This document shows, one piece after another, positions 36,775 through 45,377 of a stretch of DNA of 45,937 bases; within the stretch, counting starts at the first letter, position 1, and each line of letters begins with the position of its first letter. The DNA is from Microcaldota archaeon (GTDB taxonomy: Archaea; Micrarchaeota; Micrarchaeia; Micrarchaeales; CABMGC01). Made by a program: the position numbers and the translations under genes. Location of the stretch: positions 1 through 45,937 of the forward strand of contig JAGWGI010000008.1 of assembly GCA_028867435.1 (NCBI GenBank). The letters are read 5' to 3'. The notes under the pieces were generated by a model that worked only from the letters and a program-made list of their open reading frames with translations, ran no database searches and had not been told where the DNA came from.

Positions 36775-37647
36775 TTATGATGCAAGGATGGCGAGTGCTA
36801 TCGCACTTGGGATTGCTATAAGTAGCCCAAGCTTTTGGTGCGAGCCGAACTTCTCCTTGTTGACAACTAGGCCCAGAACCACGGCGACTATTATGTAGCT
36901 CTCAGAGATCGTGAGGGCTATGGTTATTGGTATCAGGATGGTTGCAAATGCGTAGGAGATCCAGGCGAGGTTGTCAAAGACAAGGGTTGAGAGAAGCAGC
37001 TTTGGTATCTTTGCCGCATCCTTTAGCATCTTGTGGGCCTTGCCCTTGTAGAGCAGGTAAGCAAGTGTGTACACAGTCAGCATTATGTTGAAGAACCAGT
37101 TGACTATTAGAGGACTGGTCAGCCTTGATGTATAGCCCACAAGGAAGCTTGCGGTGCCCATGATTATAGCTGCCACTATAGCGAGCATTACCCCCCTCTC
37201 AAGCGACCTAAGCTTCCAGAAATGCTCCGACCTGAAGGAAACAAGCCCAAGCCCTATGAACAGCACTATTATTACAAGCAGCTCTAGTGAATTGAGCGCC
37301 TCGTTTATTATGAATAGGGAGAGTATTGCGACAACAGGTATCTCAAGGGAGAGGAACGGCTCTATTGCTGCTATCTTGCCCTTCTTGAGTGCCTCGAAGT
37401 CCAAGATTGCGCAGACAAACATGAAGATGGAGAGCACAAGAAGCGCCGCCAGGGTCAGCGGGTGCCGCAGATAGCCGATCAGGCTTGGGTATACAAAGGG
37501 GGTGAGGATCAGCGCCCCGAATATCACTATGAAGAAAAGGGTCTCCCAGTCACCTATCGCCCTTGTGGTTTTCTGTATCAGGAAGTCACCGCCTCCCCAG
37601 AGGAATATCGCTGCGAATGCGAAAAGTGCGCCTAGGCTAAAGAGCAT
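36775..37647 (-). CDS. EamA/DMT-family multi-TM transporter
   Basis: ~10 TM, two EamA-like halves (FAAIFLWGGGDFL..., SLEIPVVAILSLFIINEALN). Confidence 0.75.
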   Translation of the reverse strand: MLFSLGALFAFAAIFLWGGGDFLIQKTTRAIGDWETLFFIVIFGALILTPFVYPSLIGYLRHPLTLAALLVLSIFMFVCAILDFEALKKGKIAAIEPFLSLEIPVVAILSLFIINEALNSLELLVIIVLFIGLGLVSFRSEHFWKLRSLERGVMLAIVAAIIMGTASFLVGYTSRLTSPLIVNWFFNIMLTVYTLAYLLYKGKAHKMLKDAAKIPKLLLSTLVFDNLAWISYAFATILIPITIALTISESYIIVAVVLGLVVNKEKFGSHQKLGLLIAIPSAIALAILAS

Positions 37648-37686
37648 AGTGGTTATTTGCTAGGAAACCGATAAAAAGCTATGGAG

Positions 37687-38349
37687 CTAGCTTCTTGGCA
37701 CTATCGCTATGTTCGCCATTATCCCCTCTATCGCCGCTTCTCTTTGTGCCTGGATTTCGTAGCCGCTAAAATTGTTTCTGGCATATTCCAGTTTTATCTC
37801 AATTGGCGTATTTGGGTGCTTTATGGCCTCAAGCCTTACCTCGAGGCTCCTTGTCTCAAGGAACTTTGTCTGTGGACTCTTGAATGTGGGCTTTGTCAGC
37901 TCCGCAAGCACCTCTGGGCTTGCGGCACGGTTTTTTGCAAGGCCCAACTGGCCATCATACACTGGATTGTGCTGGCCATCGTACTCTATGTGTGTTGAGA
38001 GGTAATTAACCGTCGGCAAGAAAAATTCGCTACATGTGGGGGAGAAGAGCAGCGGGTTCATCGCCCCGTAATAGATTACGATCCTTGAGATGTTTTCGTC
38101 AAGCAACTTATTTCTAAGTACCTTCCAGTATATGAATTCGCTCGAGAGCGCAACCGCCTGTACAGTATCGTTCCTGTCTTCGGATAGGGCCTGCAGCTTC
38201 CATGGCTCTATTGTTTGCTCGGCAAGCTTTACGCGCTGGTCGTTTGTATAGGCCCTTATGCTATTTTTGAAGTCAGAAATCGTCTCACGCCTGAGCTTGT
38301 CTACATCGGCAAAGTTCACCTTCTTTTGACCTTGCAGGGATTGTGCCAA
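37687..38349 (-). CDS. Hypothetical protein with LRV/HEAT-like repeats
   Basis: Repeated ALSEDRNDTVQAVALS / GLAKNRAASPEVLAELTK / EAIKHPNTPIEIKLEYARN pattern. Confidence 0.55.
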   Translation of the reverse strand: MAQSLQGQKKVNFADVDKLRRETISDFKNSIRAYTNDQRVKLAEQTIEPWKLQALSEDRNDTVQAVALSSEFIYWKVLRNKLLDENISRIVIYYGAMNPLLFSPTCSEFFLPTVNYLSTHIEYDGQHNPVYDGQLGLAKNRAASPEVLAELTKPTFKSPQTKFLETRSLEVRLEAIKHPNTPIEIKLEYARNNFSGYEIQAQREAAIEGIMANIAIVPRS

Positions 38350-38449
38350 GCGTAACTCCTAGTTAATATTAGCCATAGCCTCATATTTATTCCTTACCTA
38401 ACAGAATTGATGATTACCGGATGCGCCTTTGGCAGCGATGCGTGATTAA

Positions 38450-38800
38450 ATGGGATTTAAGATACCTTTTCTTAGCAACATACCTGTGGAGATAACGCAG
38501 GTCAACATAGCCTACAACAGCACAACCCACAGCTTCGGAGGAATCAAGGGCAAAAAGAGATTTGTCTACAAGCTGCCATTTGCAAACACCGAGACAGTGC
38601 CGATGCGAGTCCTTAGGATAGAGGTCGACAAACCGTTCGTGCTCAGGAAGATGAATTACAGCCTTCCAACTGACGTCGAATCTGGCCAGAAGATAGTCTT
38701 CGAGCTAAGGTGCGAATACGATGGGAATTATTCTTACAGCGGCCCGCTAGGGATAAGGCTGATGGCACTTCCGATCGGATCTAGGCTTTTCAAGAAATAG
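38450..38800 (+). CDS. Hypothetical protein (116 aa)
   Basis: Intact ORF, no overlap with other likely genes. Confidence 0.55.
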   Translation: MGFKIPFLSNIPVEITQVNIAYNSTTHSFGGIKGKKRFVYKLPFANTETVPMRVLRIEVDKPFVLRKMNYSLPTDVESGQKIVFELRCEYDGNYSYSGPLGIRLMALPIGSRLFKK

Positions 38801-38862
38801 GGCGACGTTCGCGGAAAATAAAAATTGGGAAAATAGAAAATGGGGCGGGTGCCCCAAAAAAT

Positions 38863-39087
38863 TTACCTTCTGCCCTTTCTGTTCATCTTAGCTCTTGCTA
38901 CGTATCCGCCCTTGTCGATGAAGTAAAGGTAGCCTTCAGCCCTGCTTACCTTTTCGCTCCCGATCTTACCCTTCCTTCCACGTGGGTTAGTCTTCATCGG
39001 AGTCTTCCATACGTATCCGTCCTTTCCTAAGAAATACAGATACCCGTCTTCTCTGCTTATTTTTTCCTTTCCTACTCTTTCGGCCAT
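38863..39087 (-). CDS. Small basic protein made of two tandem ~35-aa repeats (KxSRxxGYLYFxxKxGYV)
   Basis: Internal duplication visible in translation; TATA-like A/T box upstream. Confidence 0.7.
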   Translation of the reverse strand: MAERVGKEKISREDGYLYFLGKDGYVWKTPMKTNPRGRKGKIGSEKVSRAEGYLYFIDKGGYVARAKMNRKGRR

Positions 39088-39256
39088 TAATTCACCCTCG
39101 ATAATATCTCGAATGATATATTTATATAGTTATCCTCGAGGATACGTCAACAAACTAAAAATTTTATCTCGTCAATTTATGGTATTTTGCGCGATTTTTG
39201 CGCATTCGGCTGCCGAGAATCAATTTAAACCTTTGTTGCCAAATCTATCTGATTGG

Positions 39257-39991
39257 ATGATCGAGATAAAACTATTCAAAGAGGCAAAGCTGAAGGGATA
39301 CACGCTAATAGAGGGATTCCCGGGCGCAGGCCTTGTTGGACCCATGGCAAACAGCTACATAATCGAGAAGCTGGACATGGAGTACATAGGCCATATAGAA
39401 AGCGAGGAGTTTCCGCCGATAGCTGCCGTGCACGGCGGGGTGCCGATGTTCCCAGTGCGCATATACAAGGAGGACAAGTACAAGACGGTTGTGATAATGT
39501 CAGAGTTCACAATACCCACACAGGTTATCTATCAGCTGGGCAATGAGCTGGTGAACTTCATAAGGAAGCAGGGAATCGCGCAGGTGATATCCATAGGCGG
39601 GATGCCTTCGCAGAAACCCACGGATGTAGCATACGGCGTTGCGACAAACAAGGCACTCACGCAGAAGCTAAAAGATGCCAAGATAAGCCCGATAAACGAG
39701 GGGGTTGTTGCCGGGGTGAGCGCACTGCTCCTTGCCAACAGCAGCGAATTTGGCATACCAGTCACCGACATACTGGTGCAGGTCGACCCAGCGGTAATGG
39801 ATCCCAGATACGCGGTCACTGCAATAATCAACCTCAAAAAGTTGATAAAGATCCAGGTGGATGTCAATGAGCTGGAAAGGGAATCTGCAGTGGTTGAGGC
39901 TAAGGTTAAGGATATACTAAAGAAGGCCAGGGACACCCACGAGAGCTACAAGAATGCGGTTGACGCCACAGGGCCTTCGATGTATGCGTAG
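39257..39991 (+). CDS. PAC2-family proteasome assembly chaperone-like protein
   Basis: LIEGFPGAGLVGPMANSYIIEKLDMEYIGHIESEEFPPIAAVHGG and ISIGGMPSQ; upstream part of the 39113 ORF judged noncoding. Confidence 0.88.
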   Translation: MIEIKLFKEAKLKGYTLIEGFPGAGLVGPMANSYIIEKLDMEYIGHIESEEFPPIAAVHGGVPMFPVRIYKEDKYKTVVIMSEFTIPTQVIYQLGNELVNFIRKQGIAQVISIGGMPSQKPTDVAYGVATNKALTQKLKDAKISPINEGVVAGVSALLLANSSEFGIPVTDILVQVDPAVMDPRYAVTAIINLKKLIKIQVDVNELERESAVVEAKVKDILKKARDTHESYKNAVDATGPSMYA

Positions 39992-39996
39992 TAGTT

Positions 39997-40100
39997 GCAG
40001 GGGTTGCAGAGTCTGGTCTGGCAGCAAGCCACAGAAAAATGCGCAGGACTTAAGATCCTGTGGCCTAGCGCCTTCGAGAGTTCAAATCTCTCCCCCTGCA
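39997..40100 (+). tRNA. tRNA-Leu (anticodon UAA) containing a ~20-nt D-loop insertion (candidate intron 40018-40037)
   Basis: Acceptor GCAGGGG/CCCCTGC-A, anticodon arm CAGGA-CTTAAGA-TCCTG, variable arm, T arm GAGAG-TTCAAAT-CTCTC; 104 nt, 84 nt after removal of the insertion. Confidence 0.9.
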
Positions 40101-40142
40101 CATGATCAAAATTTACTCCCTTAGACGGGTGGTTTTGTTTAA

Positions 40143-40562
40143 TTAGAGCCGCTTGTCAAGCCATGTCAGTTTTTTCCCCTCTTTGTAGCCCAGATGCACC
40201 ATTATCTTGACCATTTTTTGGTTTGTGGCAAGCCCGTATACAGACTTTGCCCCCTTCGATTTGAGCCATTCCTCCGACCTTGCGGCCAATGACTTACCTA
40301 TGCCTTTGCCCCTTGAGCTTGGTATCACAACATCATATACTAGACACCCGTAGGTCTTGCCTTCCATTGAAGCATAAGAGAATCCTAAAATCCGCCCACT
40401 CTCGCGGGAGACAAGGAAAACTCCCTTCCTGTTTTTTATCGCTGCTGCCATTTCCTCCCTGTTCATTGGGGGCTCCCTTGCAGAGGTCCTCAGCTCCGGT
40501 GTGCTGCTGGCGATTTTGTATAGCGCGTTAATCTCGTCGATCTTCGCCTTGCTGATTTTCAT
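40143..40562 (-). CDS. GNAT-family N-acetyltransferase
   Basis: VYDVVIPSSRGKGIGKSLAARSEEWLKSKGAKSVYGLATNQKMVKIMVHLGYKEGKKLTWLDKRL. Confidence 0.85.
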   Translation of the reverse strand: MKISKAKIDEINALYKIASSTPELRTSAREPPMNREEMAAAIKNRKGVFLVSRESGRILGFSYASMEGKTYGCLVYDVVIPSSRGKGIGKSLAARSEEWLKSKGAKSVYGLATNQKMVKIMVHLGYKEGKKLTWLDKRL

Positions 40563-40626
40563 CAGTTTAACTTTTGGTAAGCAGCTATATAAAATTGATA
40601 GGACAAATGTATCTTCAGTATTTTGT

Positions 40627-40698
40627 GCCTCTGTAGCTCAGTGGTAGAGCGCGTGCATGGTAAGCACGAGGTCGCGAGTCCAATTCTCGTCGGAGGCT
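40627..40698 (+). tRNA. tRNA-Thr (anticodon GGU)
   Basis: Acceptor GCCTCTG/CGGAGGC with T73, D stem GCTC/GAGC, anticodon arm CGTGC-ATGGTAA-GCACG, T arm GCGAG-TCCAATT-CTCGT. Confidence 0.92.
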
Positions 40699-40709
40699 TT
40701 GTGATTGCA

Positions 40710-41192
40710 ATGAAATCCCGCATACCCGCAGCGCCTTACAGAAGGATCCAAAGGTCTATGCCGATACTGTGCGTTGATGTCATAATAAAAACCGATGATG
40801 GCTTGCTGTTTGGCGTTCGCAAGAACGAGCCGGCGAAAGGGAAGGTATGGTACATTGGAGGCAGGGTGCTGAAAGGCGAGCTGCTGGAATCGGCTGTTAA
40901 GAGGAAGGTGAAGGAGGAAACCGGCCTGAAGGTTAGGATAAGCAGGATGGTTGGAGTATACGAGACGTTCTTTTTTAGCGGAGAGAATAGGCACACGGTA
41001 GCGGTACTTTACCTAGTCGAAAAAATAGGAGGCCTGCTGAACCTTAAAAATTCCGATCTTTCTGAATTGGTCTATCTCAAAAAATCGGTCAAAGGTATGG
41101 ATAAATATGTGAAGCAGGGCATAATCGACAGCGGCGCGCTTTCGGCAAAGAAGCACAACGCGTTTCAGCATAGGGCATATTTCTATAGATGA
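40710..41192 (+). CDS. Nudix hydrolase (GDP-mannose hydrolase-like)
   Basis: WYIGGRVLKGELLESAVKRKVKEETGLKV Nudix-like box; start moved downstream of the tRNA-Thr gene. Confidence 0.82.
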   Translation: MKSRIPAAPYRRIQRSMPILCVDVIIKTDDGLLFGVRKNEPAKGKVWYIGGRVLKGELLESAVKRKVKEETGLKVRISRMVGVYETFFFSGENRHTVAVLYLVEKIGGLLNLKNSDLSELVYLKKSVKGMDKYVKQGIIDSGALSAKKHNAFQHRAYFYR

Positions 41193-41310
41193 ACGCCCCA
41201 CGTGCTTCTCTTCCTTCTCATTCTTCTTCTAAATAGGATATCCACAGATAGCTGCTTGAGTAGCCAATGCTTTGGGATTGGGCTCCTGTTGCAAAACTTT
41301 GACCTGTTCT

Positions 41311-42549
41311 CTACTCGAAGGCCTCCCGTGCAAGTTTTGCTCCCTGGGAGAGCGCCAGCAGTTTGGAATATGCCACATCCCAACTCCTTGTCCTAAGGCC
41401 GCAGTCAGGATTGACTACTATCCTGGCAGGGTCTACCACCACCTTTGTCGCATAGAGTATCCTGTCTCTCACAAGCTCCGGTGTCTCGAGTATGTCCTGC
41501 CCCTGGGCATTTCTAGGGTCGCCAGGCCTGCCCATGTAGTCATGTATGTGCTCGACCCCAAGGGCATAGCTTCCCTTGTATCCTGCATCTTCGAAGAGCC
41601 TGAGATCCGAGTAGCCAGGCCTTGAGTGCGCGTCTATGCCATACTCGCTTGAGTCGCGGTTCGCGAACTCTAAAGAGAGGAGCGTTATGTCCTTGAGCTC
41701 AGGCACAAAGCGCGCCAGGAGCCCGTAGTCGCTGTAGCAGTTGTGCAGGCTAAAGGTGACTCCGTCTATCCCATGGGTCAGCTCGTTTATGGCCTCGACA
41801 AAAAGCTCCATCTCAGGCTCGCTGGGCTTTGTGGTTATTGCTGGCTCGTCTATCTGTATGGACTTTGCGCCGCTGCTGGCAAGGAGTTCAACCTCCTTGC
41901 GCAATACGTTCCCCACAAAGTCGAGCATGAATTCCCTTCTTGCCTTGAAGCTAACCTTCTGGACATCGGTGCCTGGGCTGCGCGACTTGAGCCTCTTCTC
42001 GTAGAACTCGTCAAACGACCATTCCACAAGAGTGTAGGGCCCGGTTATCGGCACCTTGATCTGCAGGGAGGTGTGTTTCTGGACGAACTTGAGCTCGTCT
42101 AGGTATATCGGGTGCACGAACCTCGGGGTTGAGATTACTGCTGCCTTCGTGTAGTACTTGTTGTCAAAGGACTGCACACTGCCCAGCAGCCTAAAGCCCT
42201 CCACGTTCTGCACAAGGTGCTCGTACATCTCCACTCGCCACTGCTCGCCAGAATAGACCACGTCAAGTCCTGCACTCTCGAAGAGGCGCAGCGCGTATAT
42301 CGCAGACCATTCGCGTACTTGGTTCTTCTCCTCAAGGGTTGGCGCACAGGCGGAGTGTGACCTCCTTTCAAGCAGTTCGACAAGCTTGCCGTAATCCTTA
42401 ACCTTTAGCCTCCTGCCCCACAGCATAGCTTCTGCTATCTGCTCATCACCCAACCTTGCGCTCTCCGATACGCCCTTCACCCTCCAGCCTGGCTTTGCTA
42501 TGCTTCCTATCTCTTGAACTGGGAATAGTTTTTGTTTGCCCTCCCTCAT
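41311..42549 (-). CDS. metE: Cobalamin-independent methionine synthase catalytic (C-terminal) domain protein
   Basis: Zn-ligand motifs SLHNCYSDY, LSLEFANRD, VVNPDCGLRTR; IQIDEPAI. Confidence 0.9.
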   Translation of the reverse strand: MREGKQKLFPVQEIGSIAKPGWRVKGVSESARLGDEQIAEAMLWGRRLKVKDYGKLVELLERRSHSACAPTLEEKNQVREWSAIYALRLFESAGLDVVYSGEQWRVEMYEHLVQNVEGFRLLGSVQSFDNKYYTKAAVISTPRFVHPIYLDELKFVQKHTSLQIKVPITGPYTLVEWSFDEFYEKRLKSRSPGTDVQKVSFKARREFMLDFVGNVLRKEVELLASSGAKSIQIDEPAITTKPSEPEMELFVEAINELTHGIDGVTFSLHNCYSDYGLLARFVPELKDITLLSLEFANRDSSEYGIDAHSRPGYSDLRLFEDAGYKGSYALGVEHIHDYMGRPGDPRNAQGQDILETPELVRDRILYATKVVVDPARIVVNPDCGLRTRSWDVAYSKLLALSQGAKLAREAFE

Positions 42550-43565
42550 TGCACCGCCTCTAGCCTTCTCCTTAGCAGGCTCGCCGAATCTGCCAGCACC
42601 TTTAATTTCCTGTCGGCATAGTCCCTTGGGAGATATCTTAAGTCGCTGCTGGGCAGGATCGTAACTCCTGATGCTCCCTTGAGGGCCACAGAATTTGCTG
42701 CAAATTCCGCCACCCACTTTGGATCCTCTACCAGGGAGTTTCTGGAGTTGACGCACCCGCAGCCCACCATCTTGCCATTGAAAGATGACCCCTCAAGCTC
42801 GCTTATCGGGGTCTGAGTGAAGTCTATGCCAAGAGTGGTAATGCATTCTATTCCCGCAAGCTGCGATACTATGGGTGCGGAGTTGCCGAAGTAGGTGTGC
42901 AGCCTCAGCTCCACAGGCAGGTCTGAGAGCATATTTTGGAACCCTCGCCTGTAGTTGCTTAGCTCCTTGGAGCCTATCTGCGAGGCTTTCCCTTCGCCGT
43001 ACACCAGAGATGGCTCGTTGAACTGCACGCATGACACGCCGCTGCGGAGTAGGCTGCTCACTATTTCTTCTAGGACCTTGCAGAACGCTGTTACCAGCTC
43101 GTTCTTTGAGTTGTAGAACTTGTCATCGACAAGGGAGGCCAGGGTGTAGGGCCCTGGAAGAAATGCAATCCTGTTCTTTAGTCCACTAGTTTGATCCGGC
43201 CTGTAGTCTATTAGGCTACTACCAACCCTGTCCCATCCTGTCACTTCCAGCTCGCCAACCACCGTGGGCTTCTTGTAGAATGTGTTTGTATCGAACCAGC
43301 GCGAGAGGTCGGCGCTGATCACAAGGCCGCCTGTTACCTCAGAGATAGGACGCAACGGGTCCTGCCATCTAAGCTGCCCATCAGACACTTTTGAAAAGCC
43401 GTAGGACTTTTGGAGCGCAAAAAGCGCATCTGCATCATCCCTGAAGGCGCGCGAGAGCTCTTGTGCCCCGGCTCTTCCCCGTTCAAAGTCTCGGGAAACC
43501 CTTACGGTATTCTCAGACCTTGAATGAATCCCAGATAAAGTTACTTCTACTCTAGTGTTTGCCAT
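42546..43565 (-). CDS. MetE N-terminal-domain-like protein
   Basis: KVSDGQLRWQDPLRPI, LPGPYTLASLVDDKFY, VQFNEPSLVYG; ATGA overlap with the catalytic MetE gene. Confidence 0.85.
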   Translation of the reverse strand: MANTRVEVTLSGIHSRSENTVRVSRDFERGRAGAQELSRAFRDDADALFALQKSYGFSKVSDGQLRWQDPLRPISEVTGGLVISADLSRWFDTNTFYKKPTVVGELEVTGWDRVGSSLIDYRPDQTSGLKNRIAFLPGPYTLASLVDDKFYNSKNELVTAFCKVLEEIVSSLLRSGVSCVQFNEPSLVYGEGKASQIGSKELSNYRRGFQNMLSDLPVELRLHTYFGNSAPIVSQLAGIECITTLGIDFTQTPISELEGSSFNGKMVGCGCVNSRNSLVEDPKWVAEFAANSVALKGASGVTILPSSDLRYLPRDYADRKLKVLADSASLLRRRLEAVQ

Positions 43566-43655
43566 TTTTACAACCTCGTCCAAGATTAGGCAAGTGCCTG
43601 GACTATCAAGAAATAGAAGTCCGATGTATTTAAAGATTCCCTACAGGTTTTGCAC

Positions 43656-45002
43656 TTATCTGCTGCGTGAGTTCCTGTCCCTGTTGAATCCGCCGCGATG
43701 GCCTCCGCCGCCTCTTTGTCCTCCTCCGCGGAAGAATCTGCGAGGGCCGTTTCCTCTGCCCCCTTCTCCGCGGCCTTCTCCCCTTCCTTCGCCCCCTCTG
43801 TTGCGGTTGAAGCCCCCTCTGTTGAATCCTCCTCTGCTCCTGCCAAAGGTTCTGTGCTCATGTGGTATGACGATGTTCTGGAATGGATTTAGGTCCAGTT
43901 CTATCCTGTCCATCTTGACATTCGCGTAGTCCTGGATGTCCCGCAGCAGCTTGGTTGAGTCGCTGTCAACTATTGTTAGCGCTCTCCCGTCCTTACCCAT
44001 CCTTGCCGACCTACCGATCCTGTGTATGTAGATATTAGGGTCGTCAGGACATCCGAAGTTTATTATGTCTGAAATGTCGGCGATGTCAAGCCCCCTTGCT
44101 GCAACGTTGGTTGCTATTAGGAACTGTGCACCGCTTTTGAAGTGTCCAAGAGACTTCTCTCTCATCGACTGGGTGAGGCCACCGTGCATCAGTATTGCAT
44201 GCATCTTCTGGCTTACTAGTAGCCTGTGAAGCGTGTTAGCCTCAAACTTGGTCCTTGCGAATATTATCGCCTTCTTTGGCGAGTACTGGCTGATGTATGC
44301 CAGCAGCGCAGCGAATTTGAGCCTATGGGGCACTATGACAAAGTTCTGCTTTATCGTACTTACTGCCAGATCCTCTTCCTCGCCCACCGTGATCTTGATC
44401 AGCTCATTCTTAGCGTATCTCTGCGCGACCTTCACTATCTCCCTTGGCATTGTGGCGGAGAAGAGCATGAACTGCTTGTCGCTGCTGACCCTTGAAATTA
44501 TGCTCTCTATGTCTTCTATGAAGCCCATGTCCAGCATTACGTCCGCCTCGTCTAGGACAAGGAACCTTATCCTGTCCAGATTTATCGCCCGTCTCTCTAT
44601 CAAATCAAGCAGCCTGCCTGGAGTCCCAACTACTATGTTAACGCCGTTTCTAATCTCCCTCATCTGCATGTTTATCGATGCACCCCCGTATACCGTAGTG
44701 GTGCTCAGGCCAAGGTTGCTGCCAACCTTGTCAGAGAACTCGGAGACCTGCAGCGCAAGCTCCCTTGTAGGTACTATTATCAGGGCCTCTGGCCCGCCTG
44801 CGTGCTTGTTTATTCTGTTAAATATCGGCAGCAAAAAAGCTGCGGTCTTGCCGGTTCCAGTCTTTGCCCGAACTATCGCATCCTTTCCAAGCAGCAGTTC
44901 TGGTATCGCACGTTCCTGCACTTCAGTGGCAGAGATGAAGTTTATCCGGTTCAGGGAGTTAACTAGCTCTGGCTTCAAATTCATATCTTTAAATTCTTTC
45001 AA
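43656..45002 (-). CDS. DEAD-box RNA helicase with C-terminal RGG-rich tail
   Basis: AKTGTGKTAAF, PTRELALQ, GTPGRLLDLIE, VLDEADVMLDMGF, FSATMP, HRIGRSARMGKDG; tail RGGFNRGGFNRNRGG... Confidence 0.95.
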   Translation of the reverse strand: MKEFKDMNLKPELVNSLNRINFISATEVQERAIPELLLGKDAIVRAKTGTGKTAAFLLPIFNRINKHAGGPEALIIVPTRELALQVSEFSDKVGSNLGLSTTTVYGGASINMQMREIRNGVNIVVGTPGRLLDLIERRAINLDRIRFLVLDEADVMLDMGFIEDIESIISRVSSDKQFMLFSATMPREIVKVAQRYAKNELIKITVGEEEDLAVSTIKQNFVIVPHRLKFAALLAYISQYSPKKAIIFARTKFEANTLHRLLVSQKMHAILMHGGLTQSMREKSLGHFKSGAQFLIATNVAARGLDIADISDIINFGCPDDPNIYIHRIGRSARMGKDGRALTIVDSDSTKLLRDIQDYANVKMDRIELDLNPFQNIVIPHEHRTFGRSRGGFNRGGFNRNRGGEGRGEGRGEGGRGNGPRRFFRGGGQRGGGGHRGGFNRDRNSRSR

Positions 45003-45377
45003 CTGAAAACACCGAGAATAAGGAAAATTAGCTCTGATTTTCTCTATATTTCTACAATAAACATTACAGTATCATGATATATAGAGCTTTCTGTTAAGGG
45101 AGGGTTCTTTCAAAAAAAGCTTGGTATTCATATAGGGCACCGGTGTTTCTAGGATTTCAACAGAGTCATTATAGGCATAATTTCCTTCGCTTTTGATAAT
45201 ATTCTTGAGGTATAAATTGGTGGTGTTGCTATCACAAAAGGGACTCCGCTAACGGTTATAAACAGATATTCCTGCAAAATTCGGTAGCGACGGTTTTGCT
45301 GTAGATTTCTTTATCAACGGAAAAGAAGTTGTAATCTGCTTTAACGGAACTAAAAGCAAGAACTAACGGCTATTTAA

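Noticed and set aside
39113-39256. N-terminal 48 codons of the PAC2 ORF
   Set aside because: They cover promoter-like A/T sequence and the palindrome; PAC2 homology starts at the ATG at 39257.
40623-40709. N-terminal extension of the Nudix ORF beginning at 40623
   Set aside because: It overlaps the tRNA-Thr gene almost completely; the ATG at 40710 is the plausible start.
43586-43861. 91-aa Ala/Glu-rich minus-strand ORF (MSTEPLAGAEEDSTEG...)
   Set aside because: It is a shifted frame of the GC-rich RGG tail of the DEAD-box helicase.
44233-45006. 257-aa plus-strand ORF inside the DEAD-box gene
   Set aside because: Antisense to clear helicase motifs.
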